A stretch of DNA of 17,118 nucleotides from an uncultured Chlorobiaceae bacterium (GTDB lineage: Bacteria > Bacteroidota > Chlorobiia > Chlorobiales > Chlorobiaceae), in NCBI GenBank assembly GCA_903929845.1, contig CAIYWF010000120.1:1-17118 (forward strand). Reading direction: 5' to 3'. Every line of letters begins with the position of its first letter. Position 1 is the stretch's first letter. The notes beneath the pieces were generated by a model. It saw only the letters and a program-made list of their open reading frames with translations. It made no database searches and was not told where the DNA came from. Shown one piece after another: positions 1 through 6,917 of the stretch. Both the position numbers and the translations under genes were made by a program.

Positions 1-1380
1 CATTACTGGTGTTTTCGGACGTGGCTTCGCCAAGACATGCAGTCTTTTCAGATTCCAGGCCAGGCTTACCAGCGTCCATTCTGCATCGACATTTTCCAAT
101 CCTCGGCGCATAAATTGTCGATACCCAAGCACTGATTTAAGAATCCCGAATACCGGTTCGACCGTGCTCTTACGCACACCATAAATGGCTTTCCCTTCCG
201 GGGTTTTCAAACGGTGCTTCATTTTGGTAACACTGTCTGCATCTTCCGCCAAGGGCTCCGGTTTACTGAATCGTTCTTCGAGGTTTCGATTATGCTTGTC
301 TCTGCCAACAGCTATCAGCGGATTGATTTTCGCATTTTCACAGGCCTCGACATTGGACTGGCTGAAATATCCAGCATCAGCTATGATTTCATTGACTTGA
401 CCGAGTTGTTCGGGTAATTGTTCCAGCATTTCAATTGCTGGTTCGATTTGCTGTTTATCGTTGGGTTGCTGGGTTACATGAGTTGCAACAATCAGCATGG
501 TGGCAATATCAACGCATGTTTGGGCATTGAAAGCCTGCATGAATCCGCCTCCACTTGTCGGCATGATCCGGGATTCTTCATCGGTCAGGTTAACCTGATC
601 GTGAGGTTTCGGCCCTGGCTCTGGCGGCTTGGGTGCTTTGCCTCCTGGTTTCCGGCCTCGTTCTTTGGCTTTCTTTTCCCGTTCCGCAAGCTTGTTCTCG
701 TAGACTTGCTTTTCCTGCTCATAGCGTTCAGTCGCCCGTGCTTCTATTTTTTTCTTGGCTTCCGCTATCGTTGCAAGACGTTTTTCTCGCCGAACAAGCT
801 CTTCTGGAATTTTCATGCCATCAGGAATCAATGCTTGATCGGCCTGATCTGCCAGTAACCATAATTGCTCCACTTCTTGTTTGAGTTGCTGTTCAAGTTT
901 ACAAGCATGCTGCCAGCTCAGCGCCTGATGCTTCGACGCATTGGCCTTGACTTTCGTGCCATCAAGACTCACTGCTCCAAGCTTCAGAATCCCCATTTCA
1001 TGGGCAATGATGAGAATCTGGTTGAACAAATCCTTCAGCTCTGCTGAAAACCGTTTTCTGAACATCGCGATGGTATCATGATCTGGATGCTGATTGCCAG
1101 TAATGTAACGGAACGCTACGGAATCGTATGTTGCCTGTTCAAGCTTTCTACTGGAAAACACTCCGGTTGAATATCCAAAAAAAAGCAAAGAGAACAACAA
1201 GGCTGGATCATAAGGCCTTGAGCCTTTACCTTCATACACGCCTCTGAGTGATGACAGGTTAAGTTGCCCCACCATATCAACCACAAAACGGGCTAAATGA
1301 TCTTTGGGTAGCAACTCCTGAACTGATGGAGGAAACAAAAACGGTGTATCACGGTCTGCTATGATAAAATCGATACTCAT
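1..1380 (-). CDS. IS1182-family DDE transposase, 3' end beyond window
   Basis: An ATG at 1380 opens a frame that runs to base 1 without a stop codon (460 codons visible), so the protein is partial only because the window ends. The N-terminus (MSIDFIIADRDTPFLFPPSV) and the following segment rich in SRPYDP and FGYSTG motifs match the transposase N-terminal domain of IS1182/IS5-like proteins. The likely catalytic triad is D140 (SLDGTKV), D335 (IIADAGYFS) and E408 (STVEPVFG). A long charged insertion, rich in Lys, Glu, Arg and Pro, lies between the first two acids at about residues 150-260. It would cut and paste its own element. The reading frame is intact, so it may be active. No clear Shine-Dalgarno sequence precedes the ATG. 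Confidence 0.88.
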   Translation of the reverse strand, partial: MSIDFIIADRDTPFLFPPSVQELLPKDHLARFVVDMVGQLNLSSLRGVYEGKGSRPYDPALLFSLLFFGYSTGVFSSRKLEQATYDSVAFRYITGNQHPDHDTIAMFRKRFSAELKDLFNQILIIAHEMGILKLGAVSLDGTKVKANASKHQALSWQHACKLEQQLKQEVEQLWLLADQADQALIPDGMKIPEELVRREKRLATIAEAKKKIEARATERYEQEKQVYENKLAEREKKAKERGRKPGGKAPKPPEPGPKPHDQVNLTDEESRIMPTSGGGFMQAFNAQTCVDIATMLIVATHVTQQPNDKQQIEPAIEMLEQLPEQLGQVNEIIADAGYFSQSNVEACENAKINPLIAVGRDKHNRNLEERFSKPEPLAEDADSVTKMKHRLKTPEGKAIYGVRKSTVEPVFGILKSVLGYRQFMRRGLENVDAEWTLVSLAWNLKRLHVLAKPRPKTPVM

Positions 1381-1440
1381 AAGGCATAATCGGGCTATAG
1401 AGACTGAAGCTTTGGATATAAAAAATTATATGTAATTGAT

Positions 1441-1469
1441 ATTATTATCATTCTTTATAAGGAAATCAA
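1441..1469 (-). promoter_or_regulatory. candidate promoter for the IS1182 transposase
   Basis: Read on the minus strand, TTGATT (1469-1464) is followed after 17 bp by AATAAT (1446-1441), which matches the sigma-70 -10 consensus at five of six positions. It lies about 60 bp upstream of the transposase ATG and inside the element, as expected for a self-contained IS promoter. The region is AT-rich, so chance matches are likely. Confidence 0.35.
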
Positions 1470-1480
1470 AAAATATTTTC

Positions 1481-1510
1481 TGCGTATTATAAAGTCCGAC
1501 AGGCTGCTAG
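1481..1510 (-). repeat. probable terminal inverted repeat of the IS1182-family element
   Basis: The minus-strand sequence starting near 1510 (CTAGCAGCCTGTCGGACTT, then TATAATACGCAG) is GC-rich against an AT-rich flank. It sits at the expected distance upstream of the transposase start. The partner repeat is outside the window, so the exact end is not proven. Confidence 0.55.
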
Positions 1511-1539
1511 CATCAAAATCCTGATTGAGTTACAAGGGC

Positions 1540-2256
1540 TTAAAGAGTGAATCCAGCCGCAACTGCATCATTATAAAACATCTTTACAGTATCAAGAGAG
1601 TAAGTATCAAGATCGTAATCAACCAGTGACAACTTTTTCAGAATATCGTTGGTAACTGTAATGACGTGACAACCTATATCATTTGCATGGAAAATATTCA
1701 GCAGTTCACGAGGGCTTGCCCAAATCAATTCAGAGAGTGGCGCATTTTTAAGCTCCTCGACGGCTGCGGCCATCATCGGCACAGGATCACGACCAGTATC
1801 CGCAATCCGTCCGGCAAATACCGAAACATAACTCGGAACGTATGGATCAAGAGATGCAACTACATCTCGCACCTGAGTCAAGGTCATGAGTGCTGTCACA
1901 TTCAGTTTAACTTTTTTTGCTGCCAACTTTTTAAGGAGATCATAACAGGTTTCCTGCCTGGTATTGGTCACAGGAATCTTGACGTAAACATTGTCGCCCC
2001 AACCAGCAATCTCAATTGCTTGTCTTTCCATCTCTGCAAAATCATCCGAAAAAACTTCAAATGAAAGGGGCTTATCCTTGATATGGGTAAGTATATCTTT
2101 ACAGAACGCCCGGTAATCGGTGATACCAACCTTCTTCATCAAGGTCGGGTTGGTTGTTAATCCTTTGATGTATGGTTTTTCATACATTTCAAGCATGCCG
2201 TCTTTATCTGCTCCATCTGCAAATATCTTGACCTTTAACATTTCAATGTTTTTCAT
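1540..2256 (-). CDS. small transaldolase-family protein, likely supplying sedoheptulose 7-phosphate
   Basis: This 238-residue protein has the size of the short FSA/TalC-type transaldolases, shorter than TalB (about 317). Landmarks are GLTTNPTLM (32-40, first barrel strand loop), YVKIPVTN (91-98) with the probable Schiff-base Lys93, KLNVTALMTLTQ (117-128), and YVSVFAGRIADTGRDPVP (143-160), with Arg150 in the usual phosphate-binding region. Transaldolases move a dihydroxyacetone unit and can make sedoheptulose 7-phosphate from fructose 6-phosphate and erythrose 4-phosphate. That is the substrate of the neighbouring GmhA, so a dedicated precursor role is likely, but it is inference. The start at 2256 is supported by AGGAGA (2270-2265). 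The gene overlaps the end of gmhB by 14 bp, implying translational coupling. It is the last gene of the operon before the IS1182 element. Confidence 0.88.
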   Translation of the reverse strand: MKNIEMLKVKIFADGADKDGMLEMYEKPYIKGLTTNPTLMKKVGITDYRAFCKDILTHIKDKPLSFEVFSDDFAEMERQAIEIAGWGDNVYVKIPVTNTRQETCYDLLKKLAAKKVKLNVTALMTLTQVRDVVASLDPYVPSYVSVFAGRIADTGRDPVPMMAAAVEELKNAPLSELIWASPRELLNIFHANDIGCHVITVTNDILKKLSLVDYDLDTYSLDTVKMFYNDAVAAGFTL

Positions 2257-2785
2257 AAAGGGAATCTCCTAAAATAATGGTTGTAGCTTCTTTTAAAGAG
2301 TTTACACTAAAAGTGAAGAATTCTGGCTGTTGTTCATCGTAGCTGTAATCAATAAAAATTGTTTTACAACCAGCACGCACTCCAGCTTCAGTATCCCGCC
2401 AGCGATCTCCAACCATATAACTCTCAGAGAGATCAATACCATACTGTGTCGCAGCTGCTAACAGTGCACCTGGCAGTGGTTTGCGGCAATCGCAGCCATC
2501 ATCGCCATCATGATAACAAGTACGGAATTCATCAATTGGCAAACAATTATCCAGATAATGATTGATCTCCTCAACAACAGCCATTGGTGTTGTGCCCCTG
2601 GCAACATCGGGCTGGTTTGTCACAACAATCAGCATGAAACCTGCATCATGCAACGCCCCCAATGCCTCTGCTACACCAGGCAAGATTTCAACCTCGGTAA
2701 TATTAGCTGGCGGATACGGCTTGCCGTTACGCACCATGGCGCGATTAATCACGCCATCCCGATCGAGAAATACAGCCCGTCTCAT
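2243..2785 (-). CDS. gmhB: D-glycero-alpha-D-manno-heptose-1,7-bisphosphate 7-phosphatase
   Basis: This HAD-superfamily phosphatase of 180 residues has the usual GmhB length. It shows motif I FLDRDGVIN (nucleophile D8, acid/base D10), motif II VVTNQPDVARG (Thr56-Asn57), the zinc loop C90-x-H92 ... C98-x-C100 specific to GmhB/HisB-type enzymes, Lys102 and motif IV GDRWRDTEAG (D127, D131). It removes the C7 phosphate from heptose 1,7-bisphosphate in the cytoplasm, after HddA and before HddC. The ATG at 2785 directly follows the TAG stop of gmhA with no gap, so translation is probably coupled. Its 3' end overlaps the transaldolase gene by 14 bp. The presence of hddA/hddC suggests that it acts on the alpha anomer (GDP branch) rather than the beta anomer (ADP branch). 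Confidence 0.92.
   Translation of the reverse strand: MRRAVFLDRDGVINRAMVRNGKPYPPANITEVEILPGVAEALGALHDAGFMLIVVTNQPDVARGTTPMAVVEEINHYLDNCLPIDEFRTCYHDGDDGCDCRKPLPGALLAAATQYGIDLSESYMVGDRWRDTEAGVRAGCKTIFIDYSYDEQQPEFFTFSVNSLKEATTIILGDSLYEKH
2265..2270 (-). promoter_or_regulatory. ribosome binding site for the transaldolase inside the gmhB 3' end
   Basis: On the minus strand AGGAGA lies 8 bp before the ATG at 2256, within the last codons of gmhB. It supports this ATG over the internal ATG at codon 6. Confidence 0.6.
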
Positions 2786-3385
2786 CTATTTAACGGCTGA
2801 TTCCCACTTGGTCTGATGTTCCTTCAGCTTGGGATGTGATACAAGCAGATGCCAGATCACCGCCTGGAAGGCCTCTGAATGCGGAGTGATATTCTCTTGG
2901 TTAACCGTCGGTACGATAACACAGACATCGGCAACCTGCGCCGTATAACCGCCATCACGGCCAACGATTCCAGCAACCTTTGCTCCAACTGTTTTGGCAT
3001 ATTTGAGAGCTTCAACAAGATTTGGACTGATATTTTTTTCAAGATTACCCCCTCCTACAGAAAATATCATGATCGCATCTCTTTCAGAAAGCTTGCTTGT
3101 CTGCAGCCAACCAGCAAAAATCGTTGCCCAACCCTCATCATTAGTACGCGCAGTCAACTCCGAAACATTGTCTGTGGGCGCATAAGACTCAATCCCTACA
3201 ATCTTTCGAAAATCGTTCACAGCATGGGAGCAATTACCTGCACTGCCGCCAACACCCAAAAAGAAAATCCGGCCACCCTCTGCTTTCACTGTAGCCAACA
3301 AATCCGCCATCTTTTCAATGGCAACTACATCCAAAGAACGGATAATTTCCAGAGCTTCATTTAAATGCTGCTCAGCATAACTCAT
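2786..3385 (-). CDS. gmhA: sedoheptulose-7-phosphate isomerase, SIS domain, GmhA-like
   Basis: The 199-residue protein is one SIS domain with an N-terminal helix, as in GmhA. It should convert sedoheptulose 7-phosphate to D-glycero-alpha-D-manno-heptose 7-phosphate. Visible motifs are FLGVGGSAGNCSHAVNDFRK (42-61, phosphate loop), SVGGGN (109-114, second phosphate-binding loop) and TPHSEAFQAVIWHLL (167-181), with E171 and H179 near the expected catalytic positions. The segment after the first loop reads HAVNDFRK where Escherichia coli GmhA has HFAEEL, so the usual Glu may be replaced by Asp or Asn. This marks a divergent subfamily, but the pathway context supports the call. A GGGAG ribosome site lies in the end of hddC just before the ATG at 3385. 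The gap to hddC is 2 bp. Confidence 0.88.
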   Translation of the reverse strand: MSYAEQHLNEALEIIRSLDVVAIEKMADLLATVKAEGGRIFFLGVGGSAGNCSHAVNDFRKIVGIESYAPTDNVSELTARTNDEGWATIFAGWLQTSKLSERDAIMIFSVGGGNLEKNISPNLVEALKYAKTVGAKVAGIVGRDGGYTAQVADVCVIVPTVNQENITPHSEAFQAVIWHLLVSHPKLKEHQTKWESAVK

Positions 3386-3387
3386 GT

Positions 3388-4086
3388 TTATTCTCCCTTT
3401 TTAAAATAATTAACGGCTTCCTCCAAACCCTTCAGGGAACCAATCTCATAAAAACGCTCAAATACCTCATACCCTGCCAAATCACCCTGAACTGATAGAT
3501 TGTGATAAATCTCAGCCAGATCAAATGGCTCATTGATCGGCCTATCTTGTAGAACTGCTGCAGATAAAATTCCCAATCCATAATCAATATGCGCCATATC
3601 AGGAATCGGCACCCGCTTGTTATACTCTACAATAGTACCCTCTCTAAATAAAACATTACTCTTATCCCACAAGTCCTCATTACAAAGCACGGTCATCAAT
3701 GCAGGCTTACCGCATGAACAAAAGCTCTTTTCCACCGCACTGAAATCAATCGGTAAATATGAATCCCCATAAAAAACAAAAAACTGCTTTCCCAGAAATG
3801 GAAGTGCCTGCCTTAATGCTCCACCAGTTCCCATCAACTTTGGACCATCCCATGAGTATGTAACCTTCAACCCAAAAGAGGAGCCATCACCCACCACAAC
3901 CTCTACTTGTTCGCCAAGATAACCAAGACACAATACTACGTCAGTAATGCCTTGACAAGAGAGATAATCAAGCTGACGTGCGATAAAAGGTATTCCGTCT
4001 ACCTCGACAAGCGACTTCGGAATTGTCTGAGTAATGGGATGCAAACGGGTTGCCAAACCACCCGCAAGGATTGCTACAGTCAGCAT
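3388..4086 (-). CDS. hddC: D-glycero-alpha-D-manno-heptose 1-phosphate guanylyltransferase
   Basis: The 232-residue protein is a nucleotidyltransferase of the NTP_transferase family. The signature is at the N-terminus: AILAGGLATRLHPIT followed by IPKSLVEVDG, with Lys24 as the expected phosphate-binding lysine. FYGDSYLPID provides the metal-binding Asp. It should join GMP from GTP to heptose 1-phosphate, giving GDP-D-glycero-alpha-D-manno-heptose. The guanylyl specificity is inferred from the adjacent hddA/gmhA/gmhB set and cannot be read from the motifs alone; a glucose- or mannose-1-phosphate nucleotidyltransferase is the alternative. The start codon overlaps the last base of the hddA stop codon (4086). 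Confidence 0.87.
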   Translation of the reverse strand: MLTVAILAGGLATRLHPITQTIPKSLVEVDGIPFIARQLDYLSCQGITDVVLCLGYLGEQVEVVVGDGSSFGLKVTYSWDGPKLMGTGGALRQALPFLGKQFFVFYGDSYLPIDFSAVEKSFCSCGKPALMTVLCNEDLWDKSNVLFREGTIVEYNKRVPIPDMAHIDYGLGILSAAVLQDRPINEPFDLAEIYHNLSVQGDLAGYEVFERFYEIGSLKGLEEAVNYFKKGE

Positions 4087-5069
4087 CAGGACGACATCAC
4101 TACTTTACTCCCTTCAAAGTCAAAGCGAAAACGCACCTCTTCCAGACCAGCAGCAGTCATTGCAGAACGCAATTTACTTCTGTCGCGCGCCATAAACATG
4201 AGAAAGCCTCCGCCACCTGCTCCAACAAGCTTTCCACCGATGGCGCCATTGTTCATGCCCAACTCATACCATGCATCAATCTTGGGATTGCTCATACCGC
4301 CCGAACGACGCTTTTTATGCTCCCAATGCTCATGCATCAACTCGCCGAAAAGAGTAGTATTCCCATTTTCCAAAGATTCTTTGCTACGATAACCTAACTC
4401 CTTGACATAGTGGAGGTTATTGAGCATCTCATCATCATTTTTCTGGGACCGTACCTGCTGGTCTTTCAGAATACCGCTGGCGCTACGCGAAAACCCGGTA
4501 AAAAATAACAGCAGATTGTCCTCAAGATCAAGCAGGGTGTCCATACTAATATCCAGTGGCACAGCAGTCACTTTGTCATCTTTATGGAACGTAAAACAGG
4601 TAATTCCTCCAATAGCGGCTATGTACTGATCCTGTTTGCCTATGGGTTCCCCAAGGCGATCAATTTCAATATGGCATGCCAATTCGGCCAACTCTTCCTG
4701 ATGCAAATGTCGCTTGCGGTGGGTATAAAGCGCTTTTAAAAGTGCCGTGGTAAAACTGCCGGAAGAACCCAGACCAGTTCCAGATGGAATATCCGCAAGA
4801 GTGGTAATTTCCACTTGAGGCGTTCTGAACCCCAGCATGTCAAGTGCTTCACGAATAATCGGATGCTGAACATCGACAATCTTGTCGACATGCTCAAGTT
4901 GTGAATACTTCAGATAAATACCTTCCGTAAAAGGCCTCATGACAGTTACATACACATACTTTTCAATAGCTGCCGACACAAGAAAACCCTCATGGGCTCG
5001 ATAGTAGGAGGGCAGATCCGTCCCGCCTCCGCCCAGTGTAATGCGCAAAGGACTACGCGCAATGATCAT
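4086..5069 (-). CDS. hddA: D-glycero-alpha-D-manno-heptose 7-phosphate kinase
   Basis: This GHMP-superfamily kinase of 327 residues is about the usual HddA length. The N-terminal APLRITLGGGGTD-like segment reads ARSPLRITLGGGGTDLPSYY (4-23). The ATP-binding motif is IPSGTGLGSSGSFTTALL (94-111), and the C-terminal GHMP motif is GKLVGAGGGGFLMF. It phosphorylates the anomeric C1 of heptose 7-phosphate in the cytoplasm, giving the 1,7-bisphosphate that GmhB uses. The start at 5069 lies inside the last codons of the Gfo/Idh/MocA gene (17 bp overlap), with GGAG a short distance upstream. Related kinases for fucose or other sugars share the fold, but the four-gene context makes heptose the best substrate. 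Confidence 0.92.
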   Translation of the reverse strand: MIIARSPLRITLGGGGTDLPSYYRAHEGFLVSAAIEKYVYVTVMRPFTEGIYLKYSQLEHVDKIVDVQHPIIREALDMLGFRTPQVEITTLADIPSGTGLGSSGSFTTALLKALYTHRKRHLHQEELAELACHIEIDRLGEPIGKQDQYIAAIGGITCFTFHKDDKVTAVPLDISMDTLLDLEDNLLLFFTGFSRSASGILKDQQVRSQKNDDEMLNNLHYVKELGYRSKESLENGNTTLFGELMHEHWEHKKRRSGGMSNPKIDAWYELGMNNGAIGGKLVGAGGGGFLMFMARDRSKLRSAMTAAGLEEVRFRFDFEGSKVVMSS

Positions 5070-6063
5070 AACCAGACTCCCTGTAAATTTGCTGAACGAC
5101 CTTCAGCGATTCATAAGCATCCTTTAACCCTGAAGAAGGTGTGCGATTCAATCGAATATCCTCATAAAACTCAGCCATTTCAACCATCCATGAGTCATCC
5201 CCCATAGGATATTCCCACGAAGTGGTTTCCGGTGGTCCCATTTCAGGAAGCATCTTGTAATGGGTCAACCGCTCCAGGCCATAACTTCCTCCCAAACCGG
5301 AAATATCAAGCTTGCCTTCTCTGCCGTAAATTTCCATCGAAAAAAGGTTTTTCCACTCAGTACACGAAGCATGAAGAAAAGCGACCTGCTGTTTCTCTGT
5401 CTTGAGTATCATAAAGCCGTTATCATCGACCGGCATATCCCAGTAATAGGTATGAGCAAAACCCTTCACCTCTACAAACTCCCCGAGAAACCAGCGAGAA
5501 AGATCAATTAAGTGAGGCCCCTGGTCGATCAACTCACCACCGCCGGAAAGCGCAGGGTTCGCTCGCCACTCCCTGTCATAACCAATCCTGGCACCGTGTC
5601 CATACCGAGCCCGGATAAACATCAGCTCACCCAACTCCCCAGAATCAAAAATCTCCCTGGCTTTACGCAACGCACGGTGATAGCGATGATTAAACCCAAC
5701 ATGTACCTTTACATTCTGCCTTTTAGCGGCAGCAATGACCGGCTCAAGCTCAAGAGCTGAACGTGCTGCGGGCTTTTCAACCAGCACATGCTTACCGGCA
5801 TTGATAGATGCAAGTGTAATTTCTGCCAGCGAATTATGCAGCGTAGCAATGACCACGATATCCACTTCCGGCAACTCAATCAACTCTTGCAAGTCAAGAC
5901 AAACCCTGGCACCAAAACCTTTTGCCAGGTTTTCAGCTCGACTGATATCAATATCGGCACAAGCCACCAATTGCCCCCCGCTTCCCAACGCTTTTGCCCG
6001 TTTTTGGCCAATCATGCCACAACCGACAATTCCGATCCCATATATTTTATCAAGACCGCTCAT
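5053..6063 (-). CDS. Gfo/Idh/MocA-family NAD(P)-dependent sugar oxidoreductase
   Basis: The 336-residue protein has an N-terminal Rossmann fold (GIGIVGCGMIGQKRAKAL, about 9-26), the conserved HVLVEKPAAR (92-101) with the catalytic/nicotinamide Lys97, and a C-terminal substrate domain containing GGGELIDQGPHLIDLSRW (174-191), with D180 and H184 in the family's DxGxH pattern. Enzymes of this family oxidise or reduce sugars, inositols and nucleotide sugars; the WlbA branch works on UDP-sugars in O-antigen pathways. The substrate cannot be assigned from sequence. It overlaps the upstream SDR by 4 bp and hddA by 17 bp, so it probably belongs to the same sugar pathway or at least to the same transcript. 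Confidence 0.88.
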   Translation of the reverse strand: MSGLDKIYGIGIVGCGMIGQKRAKALGSGGQLVACADIDISRAENLAKGFGARVCLDLQELIELPEVDIVVIATLHNSLAEITLASINAGKHVLVEKPAARSALELEPVIAAAKRQNVKVHVGFNHRYHRALRKAREIFDSGELGELMFIRARYGHGARIGYDREWRANPALSGGGELIDQGPHLIDLSRWFLGEFVEVKGFAHTYYWDMPVDDNGFMILKTEKQQVAFLHASCTEWKNLFSMEIYGREGKLDISGLGGSYGLERLTHYKMLPEMGPPETTSWEYPMGDDSWMVEMAEFYEDIRLNRTPSSGLKDAYESLKVVQQIYRESGYDHCA

Positions 6064-6917
6064 TTGTCTCCCCAGATAAAACCTCTGTCCCGACCAACGA
6101 TACGGCGTAAAGTATAAACATCGCTTGATGACAAGTCATCCTTATGTTCAGGCCAATGTTTCCAATCATCCCAAACCGCACTAATGAGCTTACCGGTAAT
6201 GCCTTTGCTTGCATCAGAAGCAAGAAAAAGCGCTAAATCAGCGACATTTTCCATCGAGGCACCGCCCTCAGCAAAAACCATATTGGCAAGAGCAAACTCT
6301 CGCTCACCGGTTGCAGCAGCACCACTATCAAGAATTTCACCCAGCAAAGCAGTCTTCATAGCTCCTGGAGCAATACAATTTACCCTGACACCATAAAACT
6401 TCGTTTCCTCTGCAAGCGTTTCACTAAAACGAACCAAACCTGCTTTGGCAGTTGCGTAAGCACTGAAATTTGGCCTTGGCCCGGTCGCTCCTCCTCCGGA
6501 AATATTAATGATCGAGCCTCCTCCGGTTTCCTGCATCCAAGGAATGAACGAATGACATAAAAACACTGGAGCAAGTAAATCAACCTGTATTGTCCGTTGC
6601 CAAAGGGAAAAATCGTTGTCCGACAAGTGACCCATTGGTCCATGGATAGCTGCATTATTAATGAGTACATCTATAGCTGACACATTCTCTCTAATCCTGA
6701 CCGTCAACTCTGCAATCTGGGCTTTATCGTCCAGATTGCAGACAAAAGAGATAACCTGCTGCCCCTTATTCTGAGGTAGTGTACTTACTATTTTGTTCAG
6801 ACCCAGCTCGCTGCGTGCAATCAAACAAAGGCTATACCCGGCAGCCCAAAATCGCCGTGCAAGAACTTCTCCTAATCCCCTGGAAGGGCCGGTAATTAAA
6901 GCAACCTTTTCATTCAT
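6060..6917 (-). CDS. short-chain dehydrogenase/reductase
   Basis: This classical SDR of 285 residues has ALITGPSRGLGEVLARRF (6-23, cofactor glycine motif), LINNAAIHGPMG (85-96, NNAG-like motif), catalytic Ser140 (INISGGG) and the YxxxK pair Tyr154/Lys158 in FSAYATAKAG. The C-terminal tail is about 35 residues longer than in the shortest members and ends in a basic, aromatic segment (RRIVGRDRGFIWGDK). It is cytoplasmic and NAD(P)-dependent. The substrate is unknown; keto-sugar or nucleotide-sugar reduction is a reasonable inference from its place between an epimerase/dehydratase and a Gfo/Idh/MocA enzyme. It overlaps both neighbours by 4 bp (ATGA junctions), so the three are translationally coupled. 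Confidence 0.88.
   Translation of the reverse strand: MNEKVALITGPSRGLGEVLARRFWAAGYSLCLIARSELGLNKIVSTLPQNKGQQVISFVCNLDDKAQIAELTVRIRENVSAIDVLINNAAIHGPMGHLSDNDFSLWQRTIQVDLLAPVFLCHSFIPWMQETGGGSIINISGGGATGPRPNFSAYATAKAGLVRFSETLAEETKFYGVRVNCIAPGAMKTALLGEILDSGAAATGEREFALANMVFAEGGASMENVADLALFLASDASKGITGKLISAVWDDWKHWPEHKDDLSSSDVYTLRRIVGRDRGFIWGDK

Larger units (their letters stand above)
1..1510 (-). mobile_element. IS1182-family insertion sequence, cut by the window's left edge
   Basis: This segment holds an uninterrupted DDE transposase frame plus about 130 bp of upstream sequence. The outer end, read on the minus strand, begins near 1510 with CTAGCAGCCTGTCGGACTT. This resembles the terminal inverted repeat I remember for IS1182-type elements, but that is recollection and was not searched. 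The other end lies beyond base 1, so the length, second inverted repeat and target duplication cannot be seen. The inner boundary falls about 30 bp after the stop codon of the transaldolase gene, so the element has landed at, or now defines, the downstream end of the sugar operon. Both the element and the operon are on the minus strand. Confidence 0.75.

Noticed and set aside
185..1047. Several plus-strand open frames of 60-146 codons across the left edge
   Set aside because: They lie opposite the 460-codon minus-strand transposase, which shows the DDE residues and family motifs; the plus-strand translations have no recognisable features.
1511..1539. Rho-independent terminator after the transaldolase
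   Set aside because: No GC-rich hairpin followed by a T-run is visible between the stop codon and the IS end.
1540..2256. Housekeeping pentose-phosphate transaldolase captured by chance
   Set aside because: Its overlap with gmhB and its own embedded ribosome site point to membership of the heptose operon, although the enzyme family itself is a housekeeping one.
2243..5069. ADP-L-glycero-beta-D-manno-heptose (HldE/HldD) pathway for inner-core LPS
   Set aside because: The kinase is a GHMP protein like HddA, not a ribokinase-fold HldE, and there is no HldD gene; the GDP branch fits better.
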